NCBI GenBank assembly: GCA_963704855.1
Contig: CAVPHY010000028.1
Span: 496,001-560,000, forward strand
Source: SZUA-36 sp963704855
Lineage (GTDB): Bacteria; Pseudomonadota; Gammaproteobacteria; Xanthomonadales; SZUA-36
Reading direction: 5' to 3'
DNA length: 64,000 nt
Under the pieces are notes generated by a model. That model was not told the origin of the DNA, ran no database searches, and worked only from the letters and a program-made list of their open reading frames with translations. A program made the position numbers and the translations under genes. Shown one piece after another: positions 38,007-47,152 of the stretch. The stretch's first letter is position 1; each line of letters opens with the position of its first letter.

Positions 38007-38486
38007 TTGAGCGTTCAGAAACTGAATGAATTGTTGCAACCACTGGTGGAAGACCTGGGCTATGAGTTTGTCGGGCTGGAATACAATAGCAATCCAAAAC
38101 ACGCAGTACTGCGCATTTATATCGACCATGAAAACGGTGTGGGTATCGAAGACTGTGAAACGGTCAGCCGGGAGACGGCAGCACTGCTGGATGTGAAGGA
38201 TCCGATCCGGACTCAATATAACCTCGAGGTTTCCTCACCCGGGCTGGACAGGCCGTTATTTACACTGGCGCACTATCGTCAGTTTGCGGGACAGATGGCC
38301 CAGGTCAACCTTTTCGCACCGCAGGATGGCCGGCGTAAATTCTCCGGACCGATCCTGGGGGCAGATGAGAATGGTGTGCGTATCGAACAGGACGGTAAGG
38401 AAGTCACACTGGATTTTAGCAATATTGCCAAGGCCAAGCTGGTTCCGGATTATGAAAAAATCCTCGCTGGTCACAAAACGAAGTAA
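38007..38486 (+). CDS. rimP: Ribosome maturation factor RimP
   Basis: RimP helps assemble the 30S subunit. The 159-aa protein has LVEDLGYEFVGLEY, the conserved LRIYIDHENGVGIEDCETVSR region (part IDHENGVGIEDCE), and LEVSSPGLDRPL. I choose the TTG at 38007, with GGAGA about 9 nt upstream, because it fits family N-termini; a GTG at 37989 would start inside the T-run hairpin and leave no ribosome-binding site. First gene of the rimP–nusA–infB–rbfA–truB block. Confidence 0.93.
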   Translation: MSVQKLNELLQPLVEDLGYEFVGLEYNSNPKHAVLRIYIDHENGVGIEDCETVSRETAALLDVKDPIRTQYNLEVSSPGLDRPLFTLAHYRQFAGQMAQVNLFAPQDGRRKFSGPILGADENGVRIEQDGKEVTLDFSNIAKAKLVPDYEKILAGHKTK

Positions 38487-38528
38487 CTATGAAATACGGG
38501 ATATGACCCTGCACGGAGTTAAGAGCAA

Positions 38529-40031
38529 ATGAGTAAAGAAATTCTTCTGGTCGTAGATGCGGTATCCAATGAGAAGGGTGTCGCCAAGAGTGTCATTTTT
38601 GAGGCATTGGAATCAGCACTCGCGACGGCGACTGTCAAACGTCACAATGACGAGATCCAGGCGCGTGTTTCCATTGACCGCGATACGGGCACCTATGAAA
38701 CCTTCCGACGCTGGGAAGTTTTAGACGATGACGCCGAGATTGAGTCAGAAGGCCACGAGATTCTGCACAAGGACGCGATCACGCACAATCCAGAGGTTGA
38801 AGTGGGTGATTTTATTGAAGAGCCCATGGAGAATGTCGAGTTTGGCCGTATTGCCGCACAGACTGCAAAGCAGGTCATCGTGCAACGCGTCCGTGAAGCT
38901 GAAAGAGAGCAGGTCGTCGAGGCTTACAAGGAACGCGAAGGCGAGTTGATCAATGGTATCGTCAAGCGCATCGAGCGCGGCAATGTTTACCTTGACCTGG
39001 GTGGCAATGCGGAAGCGTTTGTTGCCCAGCGTCACATGATCCAGGGTGAGACCGTGCGCCCGGGTGATCGCCTGCGTGCATTTCTTTACGAGGTGAAGCC
39101 CGAGCTGCGTGGACCACAGTTATTCGCCAGCCGCACCATCAAGGAGTTCCTGATCGCCCTGTTCGAACTGGAAGTGCCGGAAATCGGGCAGGAACTTATC
39201 TCCATCATGGGCGGCGCCCGTGACCCGGGCCGCAGGGCCAAGATCGCGGTTAAATCCAACGATCCACGGACCGACCCGATCGGAGCCTGCGTCGGTATGC
39301 GGGGCTCCCGTGTACAGGCCGTTTCAAATGAACTGGCAGGTGAGCGTATCGATATCATCCTTTGGGATGACAACCCTGCCCAGTTTGTTATCAATGCCAT
39401 GGCGCCGGCCGAAGTATCTTCCATCGTTGTGGATGAAGAGCGGCGCATGATGGATATTGCCGTTGAAGAAGCGAACCTGTCCCAGGCAATCGGCCGTGGT
39501 GGCCAGAACGTAAGACTGGCAAGTGACCTGACCGGTTGGGAATTAAACGTACTGACCGTGGAAGATGCCGATAAGAAGGGCGAGGAAGAAGCGGGCAAAG
39601 TGCTTAAGAACTTCATGGAGCGCCTGGACGTCGACGAGGGTGTTGCCAATATTCTTGTGCAGGAAGGTTTCAGTAATATCGAAGAAGTAGCCTATGTTCC
39701 AGACTCCGAATTACTCGAAATTGAAGAGTTTGACGAGGAGATGGTAACCGAATTGCGCCGGCGTGCACGTGATGCATTGTTGACGCAGTTGATTGCCAAG
39801 GAAGAAGCGCTCGATGACAACAGCCCGGCTGAGGACCTCTTGAGCCTGGAAGGAATGACTGAGCGTCTCGCTTACCGCCTGGCTGAAAAGGGTACCCGTA
39901 CACAGGAAGACCTGGCAGAGCTTTCAGTTGATGAACTGCTGGAAGTTGATGATATGTCAGAAGAAGAGGCGGCCGCCTTGATTATGGCGGCACGTGCCCC
40001 GTGGTTTGCAGAAGAGAACCAGGATTCCTGA
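38529..40031 (+). CDS. nusA: Transcription termination/antitermination factor NusA
   Basis: NusA binds RNA polymerase and modulates pausing, termination and antitermination. The 500-aa protein has the N-terminal polymerase-binding domain (residues 1–125), an S1 domain (about 135–200), KH domains with DPIGACVGMRGSRVQAV and SQAIGRGGQNVRLAS, and two C-terminal acidic repeats (about 365–490; LLSLEGMTERLAYRLAEKG). It resembles E. coli NusA in length and architecture. Confidence 0.97.
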   Translation: MSKEILLVVDAVSNEKGVAKSVIFEALESALATATVKRHNDEIQARVSIDRDTGTYETFRRWEVLDDDAEIESEGHEILHKDAITHNPEVEVGDFIEEPMENVEFGRIAAQTAKQVIVQRVREAEREQVVEAYKEREGELINGIVKRIERGNVYLDLGGNAEAFVAQRHMIQGETVRPGDRLRAFLYEVKPELRGPQLFASRTIKEFLIALFELEVPEIGQELISIMGGARDPGRRAKIAVKSNDPRTDPIGACVGMRGSRVQAVSNELAGERIDIILWDDNPAQFVINAMAPAEVSSIVVDEERRMMDIAVEEANLSQAIGRGGQNVRLASDLTGWELNVLTVEDADKKGEEEAGKVLKNFMERLDVDEGVANILVQEGFSNIEEVAYVPDSELLEIEEFDEEMVTELRRRARDALLTQLIAKEEALDDNSPAEDLLSLEGMTERLAYRLAEKGTRTQEDLAELSVDELLEVDDMSEEEAAALIMAARAPWFAEENQDS

Positions 40032-40068
40032 AAAGAAGAACCCGTAGGTTCTTCAAGGAGCAGAATGT

Positions 40069-42594
40069 ATGTCCCAAGTTACCGTCGCACAATTGGCAGA
40101 AGTTCTCGGCATCAGTGTTGAAAAACTGATTACCCAGATGAGCAAGGCCAATATCAAACTCACATCGGGTGATGATGCAGTTTCCAATGATGACAAGAAA
40201 AGGTTGTTGGCTCACTTACGATCATCGCACGGCAAGTCGGAGAGCGATGCTACAGCGCCTCGCAAGGTGACGCTCAAGCGTAAGTCGATGAGTGAGCTGC
40301 GTATCCAGGGCAGTGGTCCGCGAGCCTCCACCAAGACCGTTAACGTCGAGTTCCGCAAGAGCCGTACCTATGTAAAACGTGAAGCTTTGCAGGTGGCGGA
40401 TCCTGAAAGAGAAAAGGTACAGAAGGCACTGCAAGAGGCTCAGGAGCGACGCGAGGCCGAAGAAAAGACCCGTATTGAAGCTGCGGAGAAGGCGCGTATT
40501 GAAGCGGAAGAAGCAGCCCGTATGGCGGCTGAGGAAGCGGCAATAAAGGCCAGGGAAGAACAATCGCTGCGCGAACAGGAAGAACAGGCTGAAGAAGCCG
40601 CAGCCAGGCTCAGGGCCGAGGAAGATGAACGCAAGAAAGAGGAGATCCGCCTCGAAAAGATCGCCGAGGAGCAGCACAAGCGTAAGAAAGAACGTACAAA
40701 ACCATCGACCCGTTATGGGCGCCAGGAATTACATGTAGAAGCCGGCGCGGTCGCCAGGCGGCGTAAGCCGACCAAGCGGTTCAGTGCACAGCCACGACCC
40801 ACCGAACACGGCTTTTCAAAGCCCACCGAACCGATGGTCCGTGATGTCGAAATTCCGGAGAATATCGTGGTTGCAGAGCTTGCCAAACTGTTGGCAATCA
40901 AGGCTGCGGAAGTTATCAAGGTGCTGATGAAAATGGGAATGATGGTGACCATCAACCAGACCCTGGATCAGGACACGGCCATCCTCGTAGTAGAGGAACT
41001 GGGACACAGCGCGAAGCCGGCAGAAGAAAAAGGTATCGAGCATGAACTGATTGCCGATGATGTGGAAATGGGTGATGAGGGTATCCCGCGTCCGCCGGTG
41101 GTCACCGTGATGGGACATGTCGATCATGGTAAAACATCCCTGCTGGATTATATCAAGGCGACCAAGGTGGTTGACGATGAAGCTGGTGGTATCACGCAGC
41201 ATATCGGCGCTTACAGCGTAGAGACAAAACGCGGCGTTATTACCTTCCTGGATACCCCCGGGCACGCGGCCTTCACGGCCATGCGCTCACGTGGCGCCAA
41301 GGCAACGGACATCGTGGTGCTGGTGGTTGCTGCCGATGATGGCGTCATGCCGCAAACCAAGGAAGCCATCCAGCATGCCCGCGCCGCCGGGGTGCCGTTG
41401 ATCGTCGCAATCAACAAGATTGACCTGCCTGATTCGGATATCGAGCGGATCAGGTCCGAGCTATCCCAACAGGAGGTTATTTCCGAAGAATGGGGTGGTG
41501 AGGAGTTGTTCGTACCCGTTTCTGCGAAAACCGGTGAGGGTATTGAAGCCCTGCTCGAAGGTATATTGCTGCAGGCTGAATTGCTTGAGCTCAAGGCCGA
41601 TCCGGAGCGGCGTGCACAGGGGCTGGTTATCGAATCCAGCCTGGATAAGGGCCGTGGCCCGGTGGCTACCGTGCTGGTACAAAACGGCACCCTCAAGCGT
41701 GGCGAAATGGTTCTGGCCGGTCAGGAGTACGGGCGTGTCAGGGCGATGTTCGATGAAGCCGGTGAAGCCATTGAGTCTGCCGGGCCTTCGACGCCGGTGG
41801 TGATCCTTGGTTTGTCCGGTGTGCCATTTGCAGGCGACGAAGTACTGGTTGTTGCCAATGAAAGAAAAGCCCGCGAAGCCGCTTCAGAACGCCAGGGCCG
41901 CAAACGTGAAAGCCGCCTGGCACGGCAGCAGGCAGCCAATTTGCAGAACCTGTTCGAGAACATGGGTAAAGGTGAGCAGAAGGTCGTTAACCTGTTGATC
42001 CGCGCCGATGTACAGGGCAGTGTCGAGGCACTGAAAGATTCACTGGTCAGCCTCAGCAACGAAGACATCAAGGTCAATGTCGTGGCATCGGGTGTCGGCG
42101 CGATAACCGAGTCCGATGCGACCCTGGCCCATGCATCCGGCGCCATTATCATCGGCTTCAACGTGCGAGCCGATGCCACTGCTCGCAGGATCATCCAGGA
42201 ACAGGAACTGGACCTGCATTACTACAGCATTATCTATGAAGCCATTGACGAGGTTAAAGCTGCCATTACGGGTATGCTGGGTACCGAGACAAGGGAAACG
42301 ATCGTCGGTCTGGCCGAGGTCAGGGATGTTTTCCGTTCATCGAAATTTGGCGCCATTGCAGGTTGCCTGGTGGTGGAAGGCCATGTAAAACGCGCCAACC
42401 CGATCAGGGTGTTGCGTGACAACGTCGTGGTATTCGAGGGAGAACTCGAGTCGCTGAGGCGCTTCAAGGACAATGTCGCCGAAGTCGTAGCGGGTACCGA
42501 ATGCGGTATCGGCGTGAAGATGTATAACGATGTCAAACCGGGTGACCAGATCGAATGTTTCGAACGCACCGAGGTCGCCAGGACCCTCAAGTAA
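40069..42594 (+). CDS. infB: Translation initiation factor IF-2
   Basis: IF-2 is the GTPase that delivers fMet-tRNA to the 30S subunit. The 841-aa protein has an N-terminal IF2-N domain, a long charged Ala/Glu/Arg coiled region (about residues 100–215), and a second IF2-N repeat. The GTPase core shows GHVDHGKT, DTPGHAAF and NKIDLPDSD, followed by domains that bind fMet-tRNA. It is slightly shorter than E. coli IF2-1; internal starts are not obvious. Confidence 0.97.
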   Translation: MSQVTVAQLAEVLGISVEKLITQMSKANIKLTSGDDAVSNDDKKRLLAHLRSSHGKSESDATAPRKVTLKRKSMSELRIQGSGPRASTKTVNVEFRKSRTYVKREALQVADPEREKVQKALQEAQERREAEEKTRIEAAEKARIEAEEAARMAAEEAAIKAREEQSLREQEEQAEEAAARLRAEEDERKKEEIRLEKIAEEQHKRKKERTKPSTRYGRQELHVEAGAVARRRKPTKRFSAQPRPTEHGFSKPTEPMVRDVEIPENIVVAELAKLLAIKAAEVIKVLMKMGMMVTINQTLDQDTAILVVEELGHSAKPAEEKGIEHELIADDVEMGDEGIPRPPVVTVMGHVDHGKTSLLDYIKATKVVDDEAGGITQHIGAYSVETKRGVITFLDTPGHAAFTAMRSRGAKATDIVVLVVAADDGVMPQTKEAIQHARAAGVPLIVAINKIDLPDSDIERIRSELSQQEVISEEWGGEELFVPVSAKTGEGIEALLEGILLQAELLELKADPERRAQGLVIESSLDKGRGPVATVLVQNGTLKRGEMVLAGQEYGRVRAMFDEAGEAIESAGPSTPVVILGLSGVPFAGDEVLVVANERKAREAASERQGRKRESRLARQQAANLQNLFENMGKGEQKVVNLLIRADVQGSVEALKDSLVSLSNEDIKVNVVASGVGAITESDATLAHASGAIIIGFNVRADATARRIIQEQELDLHYYSIIYEAIDEVKAAITGMLGTETRETIVGLAEVRDVFRSSKFGAIAGCLVVEGHVKRANPIRVLRDNVVVFEGELESLRRFKDNVAEVVAGTECGIGVKMYNDVKPGDQIECFERTEVARTLK

Positions 42595-42610
42595 AGGGAG
42601 CTGAAGCAAG

Positions 42611-43015
42611 ATGCCACCCAGGGATTTCAAAAGATCCGAACGTGTAGCAGGTCAGCTGAGGCGCGATCTTGCCAGGCTGATCCAGGCGGAGATCAAGGAT
42701 CCGGCAGTGGGCTTCGTCAGCCTGTCCGATGTGGAGGTCACACGTGACCTCTCGCACGCCAAGGTATTTATCACCGTATTTGACCCTGAAAAAGCGCAGG
42801 AGAGCCTGAAGGCTTTACGCCGTGCTGCAAGCTTTCTGCGCTCCCGTCTCGCGCACGAGTTGCGGTTGCGCCACGTGCCGGAATTGCATTTCGTACATGA
42901 CAATTCGGTGGAGCAGGGCAGTCGCATCGACGATTTGATATCAAAGGCTTTGAATTCTGACAGGGACGGATTCGAGAGAACGCTGGCGGACACCGAAGAG
43001 CCTGATAAGGAATAG
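42611..43015 (+). CDS. rbfA: Ribosome-binding factor A
   Basis: RbfA is a KH-like cold-shock factor that matures the 16S 5' end. The 134-aa protein has KRSERVAGQLRRDLARLIQ, DPAVGFVSLSDVEVTRDLSHAKVF (part VSLSDVEVTRDLSHAKV) and RLAHELRLRHVPELHFVHD. It lies 16 nt after infB and 2 nt before truB. Confidence 0.96.
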   Translation: MPPRDFKRSERVAGQLRRDLARLIQAEIKDPAVGFVSLSDVEVTRDLSHAKVFITVFDPEKAQESLKALRRAASFLRSRLAHELRLRHVPELHFVHDNSVEQGSRIDDLISKALNSDRDGFERTLADTEEPDKE

Positions 43016-43017
43016 AA

Positions 43018-43928
43018 ATGGGTCGCCGCAAGCATGGTGCGGATATTCACGGTATCGTCCTGCTGGACAAACCCGCCGGAATCACCTCAAACCGCGCCCT
43101 GCAAAAAGTCCGTGGGATATTCCAGGCCCGCAAGGCCGGTCATACGGGCAGCCTTGATCCCTTCGCAACCGGCATGCTGCCCATCTGCCTGGGTGAGGCA
43201 AGTAAAACTGCCGCATTCATGCTGGAAGCGGGTAAACGCTACCGCGCCACTGCCCGCCTGGGTGTGGCGACCAGCACCGGTGACCTCGATGGTGAGATCA
43301 TCCAGACCTGTCCATTGCCTGCTATTGATCCCGGCAGCCTCACACAAGTTCTGCAGCGCTTCACGGGCGAGATCGAGCAGGTACCGCCGATGTATTCCGC
43401 ATTGAAACACGAGGGCAGGCCGTTGTATGAATATGCGCGTGCGGGTATTGTGATCGAGCGGCCCGCACGGACCATTACCATCCATCACCTGCAGCTAATG
43501 GACTGGCAACCACCTGACCTGACGTTTGACGTCCATTGTTCCAAGGGAACCTACATACGGACACTGGCCGAAGATATTGCAACCGCACTCGATTGTTGTG
43601 CGCACCTGGTCGCACTGCGGCGCACGCTGGTGGAACCCTTTGATAACGCACCCGATGCTGACGCTCGAGCAGCTACAGGAGGCACGGGAGGGCGGTGAAC
43701 TGACGGATCTGCTGCTACCGGTGGACGCCGGCCTGGCTTGCCTGGCCGCGCATCGATGTGGATGCCGAACATCAGGCCATGTTCAGGCACGGCCAGCAAC
43801 TCCAGCTTGCGAGTGGCGGGCCAGTCAACGGGAAGGTCCGCGTTTATGGCCCTGGGGAAAGTCTGCTGGGTCTTGCGGAGGTCGCGCCAGGTGGTGAACT
43901 GCAGCCATCGCGGGTATTTAATCTGTAG
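43018..43928 (+). CDS. truB: tRNA pseudouridine-55 synthase (two frame breaks)
   Basis: TruB makes pseudouridine 55 in the tRNA T-loop. The N-terminal part has GIVLLDKPAGITSN, the catalytic motif HTGSLDPFATGMLPICLGEA (part GSLDPFATGMLP), QVPPMYSALKHEGRPLYEYAR and CSKGTYIRTLAEDI. Near 43645 homology moves to a second frame (MLTLEQLQEAREGGELTDLL), and near 43735 to a third (WPRIDVDAEHQAMFRHGQ…EVAPGGELQPSRVFNL), ending at TAG 43928. Each break behaves as one extra base. Repaired length is about 302 aa, with the C-terminal PUA-like domain. Confidence 0.92.
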
Positions 43929-43990
43929 AAAAATGCCGGGCGCAGGCTCGCTACGGCTCCCGCATCGTCACGAATAAGGCGTGCCAACAC

Positions 43991-44019
43991 TTGTTTGCCA
44001 TGTCCATGGCAGTTAAAAT
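43991..44019 (+). promoter_or_regulatory. Sigma70 promoter for rpsO
   Basis: TTGTTT (43991–43996), a 17-bp spacer and TAAAAT (44014–44019) lie about 105 nt before the rpsO ATG. The long leader is GC-rich and could fold for S15 autoregulation, known for rpsO in other bacteria, though I do not assign a specific fold. Confidence 0.65.
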
Positions 44020-44125
44020 GAGCGGCTAACACAAACCCGGGGCTACCGGTTTTTGTGAAACCCCATCGCAATCATGCGGTGCGGAGGAACAAAAATCACG
44101 GGGCTCTATTCATGGAGATGGAACC

Positions 44126-44395
44126 ATGTCTATTAATGCGGATTCAAAAAGTAAAGTTGTAAGTGAGTTTAAACGCTCGGAGAATGATACCGGTTCTCCT
44201 GAAGTCCAGGTCGCATTGTTGACCGCAAGGATTCAGCACCTCACCGATCATTTCAAAACACACAAACATGACCACCACTCCCGTCGCGGCTTGTTGCGCA
44301 TGGTAAATCACCGTCGCAGTCTGCTGGACTATCTGAAGAAAACGGAAATCCAGCGTTACCGTGACCTAATCGAACGTCTTGGTTTGCGTCGTTAA
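44126..44395 (+). CDS. rpsO: 30S ribosomal protein S15
   Basis: S15 binds the central domain of 16S rRNA. The 89-aa protein has the standard length and sequence: NDTGSPEVQVALLTARI, LTDHFKTHKHDHHSRRGLLRMV (part HHSRRGLLRMVNHRR) and LDYLKK. It sits between truB and pnp, as in E. coli. A GGAGATGG stretch before the ATG serves as the ribosome-binding site. Confidence 0.98.
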   Translation: MSINADSKSKVVSEFKRSENDTGSPEVQVALLTARIQHLTDHFKTHKHDHHSRRGLLRMVNHRRSLLDYLKKTEIQRYRDLIERLGLRR

Positions 44396-44403
44396 ACCTT
44401 TTT
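44381..44403 (+). terminator. Small terminator overlapping the rpsO stop codon
   Basis: GGTTT (44381–44385) pairs with AAACC (44394–44398) over an 8-nt loop and runs into five T residues. The stem is short, so it may be a partial terminator, like the leaky one between rpsO and pnp in E. coli. Confidence 0.4.
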
Positions 44404-44473
44404 GTTTACTACTAAATGGCCCTACCTGTCACAACAACGGTTCTGGCAGCGCTTGACCATACTTGAAGGAATT

Positions 44474-44508
44474 GCCTGAAAACAGGCCCAAAGAGCCAGG
44501 TGGCTCTT
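44474..44508 (+). promoter_or_regulatory. Tandem hairpins in the pnp leader
   Basis: Two adjacent perfect stems occur just upstream of pnp: GCCTG-AAAA-CAGGC (44474–44487) and AAGAGCC-AGGT-GGCTCTT (44491–44508). The second ends 22 nt before the GTG start. E. coli pnp is autoregulated through a leader stem cut by RNase III; these hairpins are in the right place for a similar function, which is inference. Confidence 0.5.
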
Positions 44509-44529
44509 CACATAAAGCAGGAAACTAAA

Positions 44530-46620
44530 GTGCAAAAATTATCAAAGTCATTTCAATTCGGCGAGCATACCGTCACTATCGAAACCGGTGAAATTGCCCG
44601 CCAGGCAACCACCGTCATGGTCAACATGGCCGACACCGTGGTCATGGTCGCAGTCGTAGGACAAAAAGAGGCCAAACCTGGCCAGTCTTTCTTTCCGTTA
44701 ACGGTTAACTACCAGGAAAAATTCTACGCAGCAGGGCGTATTCCGGGTGGATTCTTCAAACGTGAAGGCCGCCCCACCGAGAAAGAAACCCTGACATGCC
44801 GAATCATCGATCGCCCGATCCGTCCGCTGTTTCCCAAGGGCTTCCTGAACGAAGTCCAGGTAACAGCCAACCTGATTTCTTCCAACCCGGAAGTTGATGG
44901 TGATATCCCCGCATTGATCGGCACATCTGCCGCACTGGCGCTTTCAGGCATGCCATTCAACGGCCCGGTTGGCGCCGCCAAAGTCGGTTATGTCAATGAC
45001 CAGTATGTATTGAACCCGACAGCTACCCAGTTGAAGGAATCCAGGCTGAACCTGACGGTTGCCGGCACCGAGAAAGCAGTACTGATGGTTGAGTCGGAAG
45101 CGGATCTTCTCTCAGAAGACGTAATGCTCGGCGCGGTAACCTTTGGACACAATGCCATGAAGGCTGTTATCACGGCCATCAAAGAGTTGGTCGCCGAGGC
45201 CAATGTTACGAAATGGGAATGGGAAACACCGGCCGAAGATGCTGATCTGAAAGCGAAGGTTGAGTCCGTTGCCAAAGAAGGTTTGCTGGCCGCTTATCGC
45301 ATTGCCAATAAACTCGAACGCCAGGTCGCCGTCAGTGAAGTCAAAAAGGCCGCAATTGATGCCTTGTGCGATGAGACGAATGAGAGCGCGCCCGCCGCAG
45401 CCGATGTTGCCGGTGCGTTTGGAAAACTGGAAAAATTCCTGGTTCGCGATCACATCCTGTCGGGTAACCCGCGTATCGATGGACGTGACGTAACCACGGT
45501 TCGCCCGATTACCGTCAAGCCAGGCATCCTGCCACGCACCCACGGTTCAGCCCTGTTCACACGTGGCGAAACACAGGCGCTCGTGGTTACCACGCTGGGT
45601 ACCACCCGGGATGCGCAGATCATCGATGCGGTCAACGGTGAATACAAAGACCCGTTCATGCTGCACTACAATTTTCCAAAGTTCTGTGTTGGCGAAACCG
45701 GCTTTGAAGGTGGACCGAAACGCCGTGAAATCGGTCATGGCTGGCTGGCCCGTCGTGGTGTAACGGCGATCTTGCCGAAAATCGAAGATTTCCCCTACGT
45801 CATCCGCGTAGTATCAGAAATCACCGAGTCAAACGGTTCCAGTTCAATGGCATCGGTTTGCGGTACCTCGCTTGCGTTGATGGATGCCGGTGTACCGGTG
45901 AAGGCACCGGTGGCCGGTATTGCCATGGGTCTGATCAAGGAAGGCGACCGTTTTGCCGTTTTGAGTGACATCCTGGGTGATGAAGATCACCTCGGCGACA
46001 TGGATTTCAAGGTGGCCGGTACTGCCAATGGCATTACCGCGCTGCAGATGGATATCAAGATCGAAGGTATCAACGAGGAAATCATGCGCATCGCGCTGTC
46101 ACAGGCGAACGAAGGCCGTAACTTCATCCTCGGTGAAATGAACAAGGTCATCTCCGAGCCACGTGGCGAAATGTCCGAGTTCGCACCGCGCCTGGTTACG
46201 ATCAAGATCCACCCGGACAAGATTCGTGACGTGATCGGTAAAGGTGGTGTCACCATTCGCAGTATCACCGAAGAAACCGGTGCATCGATCGATATTACCG
46301 ACGATGGCACTATTATCATTGGTTCCGTCAACAAGGAAGCCGGTGATGAAGCCCGCAAACGTATCGAGCAGATCACGGCGGACATCGAGCCGGGCCAGGT
46401 TTTCGAAGGCAAGGTCATCAAGATCATGAACTTCGGCGCCTTCGTATCACTGGCCCCTGGCCGTGATGGCCTGGTACATATCTCACAGCTCTCCGATGAG
46501 CGTGTCGAGAATGTTACCGATGTGGTTAAGGAAGGTGAGATGGTCAAGGTCAAGGTGCTTGAAGTCGACAAGCAGGGCCGCGTAAGACTTTCCATGAAAG
46601 AGGTTGGCAAAGACGACTAG
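44530..46620 (+). CDS. pnp: Polyribonucleotide nucleotidyltransferase (PNPase)
   Basis: PNPase is a 3'-5' phosphorolytic exoribonuclease of the degradosome. The 696-aa protein has two RNase PH domains (FFPLTVNYQEKFYAAGRIPGG; GSALFTRGETQALV…DILGDEDHLGDMDFKVAGT, in parts), a KH domain (DVIGKGGVTIRSITEETGA, part VIGKGGVTIRSI) and a C-terminal S1 domain (GFVSLAPG-like FGAFVSLAPGRDGLVHISQL). The GTG at 44530 follows AGGA by 7 nt and fits the family N-terminus (KLSKSFQFGEHTVTIETG); the upstream GTG at 44500 lies in the hairpin. Confidence 0.97.
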   Translation: MQKLSKSFQFGEHTVTIETGEIARQATTVMVNMADTVVMVAVVGQKEAKPGQSFFPLTVNYQEKFYAAGRIPGGFFKREGRPTEKETLTCRIIDRPIRPLFPKGFLNEVQVTANLISSNPEVDGDIPALIGTSAALALSGMPFNGPVGAAKVGYVNDQYVLNPTATQLKESRLNLTVAGTEKAVLMVESEADLLSEDVMLGAVTFGHNAMKAVITAIKELVAEANVTKWEWETPAEDADLKAKVESVAKEGLLAAYRIANKLERQVAVSEVKKAAIDALCDETNESAPAAADVAGAFGKLEKFLVRDHILSGNPRIDGRDVTTVRPITVKPGILPRTHGSALFTRGETQALVVTTLGTTRDAQIIDAVNGEYKDPFMLHYNFPKFCVGETGFEGGPKRREIGHGWLARRGVTAILPKIEDFPYVIRVVSEITESNGSSSMASVCGTSLALMDAGVPVKAPVAGIAMGLIKEGDRFAVLSDILGDEDHLGDMDFKVAGTANGITALQMDIKIEGINEEIMRIALSQANEGRNFILGEMNKVISEPRGEMSEFAPRLVTIKIHPDKIRDVIGKGGVTIRSITEETGASIDITDDGTIIIGSVNKEAGDEARKRIEQITADIEPGQVFEGKVIKIMNFGAFVSLAPGRDGLVHISQLSDERVENVTDVVKEGEMVKVKVLEVDKQGRVRLSMKEVGKDD

Positions 46621-46642
46621 TCAGTCTTTTTTCCACAAGTTT

Positions 46643-46671
46643 AAAAAAGCCCGGTTTATCCGGGCTTTTTT
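46643..46671 (+). terminator. Strong terminator after pnp
   Basis: A-run plus GCCCGG (46643–46654), a TTTAT loop and CCGGGC plus T-run (46660–46671) form a perfect stem with a six-T tail. The A-run on the 5' side lets it work in both directions. It closes the core operon; the accessory island begins after it. Confidence 0.94.
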
Positions 46672-46732
46672 ATGGATTGGATGGGGCTGTCCGATGTTAG
46701 ATGTTAGCTGATTTAATTCTTCATTATTTTGA

Positions 46733-46789
46733 TTGACAGATTTATTGGACAAGCGCACGATCTCGTCAAATCAAAAGACGGTCTTTTGA
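46733..46789 (+). promoter_or_regulatory. Candidate promoter and 19-bp palindrome upstream of the YD/RHS genes
   Basis: A perfect TTGACA (46733–46738) is followed after 17 bp by CACGAT (46756–46761), a weak -10. Just downstream, 46771–46789 is a perfect inverted repeat of 9 bp around one G (TCAAAAGAC-G-GTCTTTTGA). The loop is too small for a good RNA hairpin, so a repressor operator is a reasonable guess. Confidence 0.4.
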
Positions 46790-46807
46790 AGGATTGGGAG
46801 GCTGGAA

Positions 46808-47152
46808 ATGAAAACATCACGGAAAGTAATTCTTATCGCCCCGGCACTCTTGCAGATGGGTTTATTTGCAACGGCTTTATCGGCACAAAGCAATCAAGTT
46901 GAGTTTGAATATGACGCCAGGGGGCGTCTGATTCAAATGACCAATAATGCTGGCCAGGAGGTGCTCTATACCCTGGATGATGCGGGCAATCGTACGGCTA
47001 CCGTGATTGACCTCAGCCAGTCGGCAACTGCTTCAATTATGGTCCCTCAGACTCAAAGCCATCCTGTCAATCAACAATCCACGCCAGCGTTGACGCAAGA
47101 CGCAGGTTTAGAAGCAGGTGGTCATTTGGAGGACAAGGGAAATGAACAGTAA
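46808..47152 (+). CDS. Small exported protein with one YD-repeat unit
   Basis: The 114-aa protein has an N-terminal signal peptide (about residues 1–27, ending ALSAQS), then one RHS-type YD repeat (EFEYDARGRLIQMTNNAGQEVLYTLDDAGNRTA, seen as FEYDARGRL and TLDDAGNRTA) and a Gln/Thr-rich, low-complexity tail. Its end overlaps the start of the large RHS gene by 11 nt, so they are likely co-translated. It may be a helper or a duplicated N-terminal piece of an RHS protein; function unknown. Confidence 0.75.
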   Translation: MKTSRKVILIAPALLQMGLFATALSAQSNQVEFEYDARGRLIQMTNNAGQEVLYTLDDAGNRTATVIDLSQSATASIMVPQTQSHPVNQQSTPALTQDAGLEAGGHLEDKGNEQ

